Of a stretch of 64,000 nucleotides of DNA, positions 60,256 through 64,000 are shown in pieces. Both the position numbers and the translations under genes were made by a program. Source of the DNA: Acanthochlamys bracteata (lineage: Eukaryota > Streptophyta > Magnoliopsida > Pandanales > Velloziaceae); NCBI GenBank assembly GCA_019914995.1, contig CM034130.1, positions 186,001 through 250,000 of the forward strand, in the 5' to 3' direction. The notes beneath the pieces were generated by a model. It was not told where the DNA came from. It was given only the letters and a program-made list of their open reading frames with translations, and did not search any database. Position 1 is the stretch's first letter. Each line of letters begins with the position of its first letter.

Positions 60256-61081
60256 GCAATGGCGTCTCTTGCTTCATCTGCAGAAGCCGATCTAAATGCA
60301 AAGAAACTGAGGTGAGTTGTATTGCTTATTACGATCCTTTAAAGGCTTAATATAGTCAATTAGCTAGGCCTTGCTATTCTTATCTTGCTTGAGCAGAGAA
60401 CTTTGCAAGGGTATTGACAAGTTGGTGCTTTGTTTCAAGAATCAAGCCCCTGCAAGAGCTACTCTGATGGCAAATATAACATTAATAAAAACCATTTTAT
60501 CTTGTGGCAAACAGAAAAAACTTGTCGGACTGACTTTTGCCCTCTTAGAATGATACGAAACTTCCAAATCATTAGATTTAAGTAGCTGCTGTGACAAATG
60601 ATAGTGCTAGTTACTTTGCAGTTATGCTTGTATTACCATAATGTAGCATTGACGCACTTCACCTATTAAAAGCATTACAACTGGCAATATTGTTGGCTGA
60701 CTTTGATGTGAAATTGACATGTTTCTTTTAATCCAACGAAGTTGATAGTGAAGACTGTTTTGGTTGGTTAACAGAGATGGAGCAGTTACAATTCTGATAT
60801 TATCCATATGAAGAAATTATGTTTATGGGTGGTCGATATTATGAGCTATTAGGGAGAAGGAATTGGCTGCTGTCAAGATCAATGCTGCTGATGTTGAGAT
60901 TATTGCTAATGAGCTTGAGGTAAACTTATATTCTCTATATTTAAAACAAGTTAGCTTAATACTTGGTGACGTTTTGGGTTTACTGTTATATGTATAGTTG
61001 GACAGGAAGATTGCCGAGAGAACGCTACGTGAGCACAAAGGTGATGCACGATTCTTTGCCATCCGCTTTTTGCTTCACTAG
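60256..61081 (+). pseudogene. Captured HYPK-like gene fragment inside the transposon
   Basis: Three exon-like blocks with intact splice sites: 60256-60311 (AMASLASSAEADLNAKKLR), 60853-60919 (EKELAAVKINAADVEIIANE) and 60998-61081 (LDRKIAERTLREHKGDA, then AIRFLLH and a stop). Together they give the C-terminal two thirds of plant HYPK, a UBA-like chaperone bound to the NatA N-terminal acetyltransferase, but the N-terminal exon is absent. The block GDARFFAIRF differs from the GDAVAAIR I recall for the family, so one extra residue and two replaced ones lie in the UBA helix. Introns are kept, so capture was at DNA level and not through a cDNA. A fusion transcript from the transposon promoters is possible. 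Confidence 0.78.
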
Positions 61082-62279
61082 ATAACCGAGATGCCTCTCG
61101 CTTTTCTTAAAATGGCGTGTTTTTTGGTTTTTTTAACCGTGGATGTTTATTCAAACTCTAGTGCTCAGTATTTAAAAAAAAAAACACGTCCTTTGGGATC
61201 AATGGTAGTGATTTTGCTACCGATTTTGGCCGTCCTTGTAGAATATGGTAAAACATTATGCTTGTTGAATCATCATGTATGCAAAAAGAAAACTAGAAAT
61301 GATCAACCCGATATTCGTATGTAGAATAACATAAGACATTTAATATAATGAATACGTGAGATAATCGGAAAGTTTCCATTCATTTATGTACATAAATTTC
61401 TGCATCAACGATGATCGGGCGACTTCGCTCGTGCAGTATAGCGTGTTCTTGTTCTATATACCTCTCTCATACTTCGTCGATTCTCTTATGCAATTACCAT
61501 TTATACAAGTAACGTGACTCTGCTGGCAACCTCAAACAAAATAAACAAGCCTCTTTGACCCTCCACAAACACCGACAAATTTTTATCCTCATAGACAATA
61601 TACTACATCCGTTGTAGCCGGTGCTTTTTTTCTCTCTCAACAAGTTCATGACATGGTCCAATTAGTGGCACAAAACATGAAGAAGCATGTCCTTAGTGAT
61701 TGAATTGATACAAAAGGTCAAGTGCCAACACACCATACCTGAATATATTTTCTCACTTTTGATGTGATTATCGCAGAACTGGAGAGATGCAAGGTGATCG
61801 GGTCGATCCGATGATGCATATGATCGGCACCTCTGAAAGGTCGATGACTTCAATCCATAATAGTTTACGTCGTCATCTTGATGATTTAACTGTCATCTTG
61901 ATCATTTAACTGTGGAGCTTCTAGCATGCTCTCCTTTGCATTGAGCGTTAAGAACCGATTTTGCAGCATAATCGCCTCGATATCTTTTTAACTTTTCCAA
62001 TATCTACTGGAAACTTGGGCGACAACTTGGCTCACTGCACATGTACATTCAGAGAAACAATAAAGATTGCAATATGAAACATGAAACTAAACGCTGAATA
62101 TGTGATGAAAAATTGAAACCTGTGCCAACAACTCTCGATTATTGCCCCCATCATGGGTCCAAGTCCTCTGGGAGATCCAGTCTCTGGTTCATAAACCCGA
62201 TGGCTCCAATAATCTGGATAAAACTTTCTAAATTACAGAACCTTCAAAAAAAATCATTGACCATGAATTCAAACTGAGA
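61082..62279. other. Harbinger 3' cargo, HYPK 3' flank and unassigned sequence
   Basis: The first 200 bases or so probably continue the captured HYPK 3' region. The remainder has balanced composition and short frames on both strands, none recognised. Confidence 0.4.
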
Positions 62280-62690
62280 TCAATTAAATTGTAATTGTCT
62301 GTTTGTTGAACTTTGCAAATGAATCATTAGACTTACTAATGGAAGAAGTAAGAGAGCACGTGCTGGTAGAGGAGAAATGTTTGCTGGAAGAGTAATGGTG
62401 TTTTTCTTTCCTATGGGAAGAAGTCGTCGATGGTGAAGGCATCAAGTAGTACCCAAGTTTCTCCTTCAAGCTTTCGACTTCAGTTTCTTTACCTTGAGCT
62501 CCTTCTTCACATCTTCTAGTGTAGCTTCATACGGTGCCACCACCTCCTTCAACGGCAACGTTTAAGGCTTCACTGTAGCATTAACTACGCCGTTGCACCG
62601 GAATCTGTCACAGAGGCGGGCGACTGTAGCATTAACGAGCAGCATCACTGCTCGAACTAGCCCCATCAATAAAAGCCTTAGTTGCCATCC
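62280..62690 (-). pseudogene. Decayed coding stretch in the Harbinger 3' part
   Basis: On the minus strand an ATG at 62690 gives MATKAFIDGASSSSDAAR and a stop. Shifted frames then read VNATVARLCDRFRCNGVV, LPLKEVVAPYEATLEDVKKE and, after another shift, ETEVESLKEKLGYYLMPSPS with a Ser-rich end near a possible donor at 62335. The pieces look like one broken coiled-coil protein. I do not recognise its family with any confidence. It may be a second captured host fragment. Confidence 0.4.
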
Positions 62691-63387
62691 TATAAAATTC
62701 TTCAAAAAAAACAAACACAAAAATTCAAAATTGAGCTCGTCGATATCTAATTGGGTAAAGTAGCTGCAGAGATCGATTAAATCTGAATTGAAATAACTGA
62801 ATAAACAAATTCAAAGTTCAGGTAAATATAAAACGCTTCGAAATTGAATGAAAGGTTACCTGTTCTGGTTGTCAACTATCTGAATTATCAAGGAGCGAGT
62901 GTTGCGAAAGGCGAGTGCTTGCGTTTGGAAACTGTTTTTGAGTAATAGGGGTGACATCAATATATGTTGTCTTAGCAATAAAAGATCTATCAGAATTCAA
63001 ACAGAATTGCAAGAAATTGGTAGCAAATTTGAGAGAAATGAGAACGAAACTAAGATTTAGGAAAAAATAGAAATAATTTCACACCTGTAATCGAGATTAA
63101 GTTGAATTCATTTGCGACTGTGGTCGAAGTCAAGTCATGACGGGATCACCTTTGAACTTCAACGAAAACGCGGCACAGAGAAGCTGGTGTGGGAGGAAGA
63201 CGAACGAAAGAGATGGAGACAGTAGAGAGGTAGAGCGCTGCCATCACTTCGGCGACTGACACGATCTTCACTTCCGCACCAAAGTAAACACAAAAACTAA
63301 ATTTCAATGTTCACTTGCATAGCAAGGTAAACATAAAAACTAAACTCATTTTCACCAAATAACTCATATTACAAATTCACTGTTTCT

Positions 63388-63420
63388 AAACTCGAGTTTA
63401 CAGCGTTAGTAAACACGCCC
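63388..63420. repeat. Right terminal inverted repeat of the Harbinger element
   Basis: Inverted complement of the left repeat at 29 of 33 positions, ending AAACACGCCC directly before TTA at 63421-63423. Confidence 0.9.
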
Positions 63421-63423
63421 TTA

Positions 63424-64000
63424 ATATAAATGCAAGTTGCTTAATTGTGAAAGATCCAGTTGTTTGTTAGTCAGAAGAAAGGTGTGAAGAATTTCATAAA
63501 TTCCTCTACGCATAAGAGCTCCCCAAAATGCTCTCTCTCCTAACACTAGAACTTCGAAAGATTTCTTCGTTGCTGTATTGGTTGGCCCAATCTGAGCCAG
63601 TTGGATGGAATTGTTCTTTGTCACTGGTCAAACCTTTAATATGTGCTTGCCGACATGGTTGGATGGACTATGGAGGGAGGCCTGATTGATAAATCATCCA
63701 AATATAAAAAATATTTAAAAGTTTTTATAAAATATTTTATAAGAAATTTTTTTAAATAAATAATATTTTTATTTTTTTGAAAAATAAATTTTAATTTTTT
63801 TCTTTTTAAAAAAGTAATAAATTATGCAATAAATAAATTTTATTATATAAATTTTTTTTTATATTTTTTAAATTTTTAAAAAAATTTTAAATATTTATAA
63901 TATATATATTAAAAATATAAAATAAAAAATTAAAATAGAAGATTTAAAAAACGCAATCCCAGCGCCTTGCAGCGTATCTAACGTATACGAGAAGGTAGAC
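63424..64000. other. Right flank of the Harbinger element
   Basis: 63424-63680 has balanced composition with no recognised frame. An AT-rich MITE family copy fills about 63690-63965. The window ends without another gene. Confidence 0.4.
63690..63965. mobile_element. AT-rich MITE family copy
   Basis: Shows the family order of blocks: TTTTTATTTTTTTGAAAAAT, TATGCAATAAATAAATTTTA, TTTTATATTTTTTAAATTTT, AAATATTTATAATATATATA. It ends near AAAAAACGCAATCCCAGCGCC, close to the AAAAAGCAATCC end of the 6001-6250 copy. Confidence 0.5.

Larger units (their letters stand above)
55639..63420 (+). mobile_element. Complete PIF/Harbinger DNA transposon with captured host sequence
   Basis: A 7,782-bp element. 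The left end GGGCGTGTTTACCAACG and the right end CGTTAGTAAACACGCCC are inverted repeats. Over 33 bases, ending in TAAACTCGAGTTT, 29 positions match. TTA occurs immediately outside both ends (55636-55638 and 63421-63423), the target duplication of PIF/Harbinger elements. It encodes an intact DDE transposase (57139-58494) and an intact Myb/SANT-like protein (58785-59857), the two proteins this superfamily needs. The 3' part holds a HYPK-like gene fragment (60256-61081) and a decayed coding stretch (62280-62690). Clear ends and open genes argue for recent activity. It would be unusually long for a plant Harbinger because of the extra 3' cargo. Confidence 0.92.

Noticed and set aside
61091-61324. 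77-codon frame after the HYPK fragment
   Set aside because: Lies in presumed 3' untranslated sequence of the captured gene, includes a lysine run from an A tract, no similarity recognised.
1-64000. tRNA, rRNA, CRISPR arrays, bacterial operon signals
   Set aside because: I looked for tRNA B-box-like sequence and regularly spaced repeats and found none with a supporting fold; the window is a plant nuclear segment.

Overview
The window is nuclear DNA of a flowering plant, most likely a eudicot. Genes are split by many short AT-rich introns with GT-AG (twice GC-AG) borders. The proteins are plant families: a phragmoplast kinesin, a plastid fibrillin, a ROP-interactive CRIB protein, a plantacyanin, a PHO1 phosphate exporter and a SYP13-type syntaxin. 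The spacers are full of short AT-rich inverted-repeat elements. I cannot name the genus.

Layout: 34-992 (-) 5' end of a soluble ABC protein (ABCI19/20/21 type), cut by the window edge. 1490-5232 (-) kinesin KIN10A/PAKRP2. 6416-8258 (-) fibrillin FBN4/PAP6. 10165-13625 (+) ankyrin/GPCR-chaperone-like protein. 15550-15753 (+) probable truncated first exon of a long-chain alcohol oxidase. 16044-16505 (-) an unassigned coding remnant. 17706-18739 (+) RIC protein. 20273-22180 (+) complex I subunit NDUFA13/GRIM-19, with a frame break in exon 1. 22863-23376 (-) plantacyanin. 24708-29175 (-) PHO1-family SPX-EXS protein, 14 exons. 29176-35602 gene-poor. 35603-38834 (-) Golgi-type fucosyltransferase-like protein. 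41490-43660 (+) syntaxin, 13 exons. 44326-47741 (-) type I membrane protein. 49577-53243 (+) a 506-residue plant protein I do not recognise. From 55639 to 63420 lies a complete PIF/Harbinger DNA transposon.

The most interesting region is that transposon. It has 33-bp terminal inverted repeats (29/33 identical) flanked by TTA target duplications, an intact three-exon DDE transposase and an intact two-exon Myb/SANT-like partner gene. Downstream of these it carries a three-exon piece of a host HYPK-like gene (NatA-associated, UBA-like) with its introns, and an unidentified decayed coding stretch on the opposite strand. It therefore looks like an autonomous Harbinger that has captured host gene DNA. 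Small elements elsewhere carry similar GGGYGTGTTT ends, one of them with a TTA duplication, and could be its non-autonomous relatives. A separate CACTA-like element (54586-54904, TAT duplication) shares a 19-bp palindromic motif with a PHO1 intron.

The host genes are unrelated housekeeping and trafficking functions and form no evident pathway or cluster. Exon borders were read by eye from splice consensus, reading-frame continuity and family resemblance; no alignment was run.
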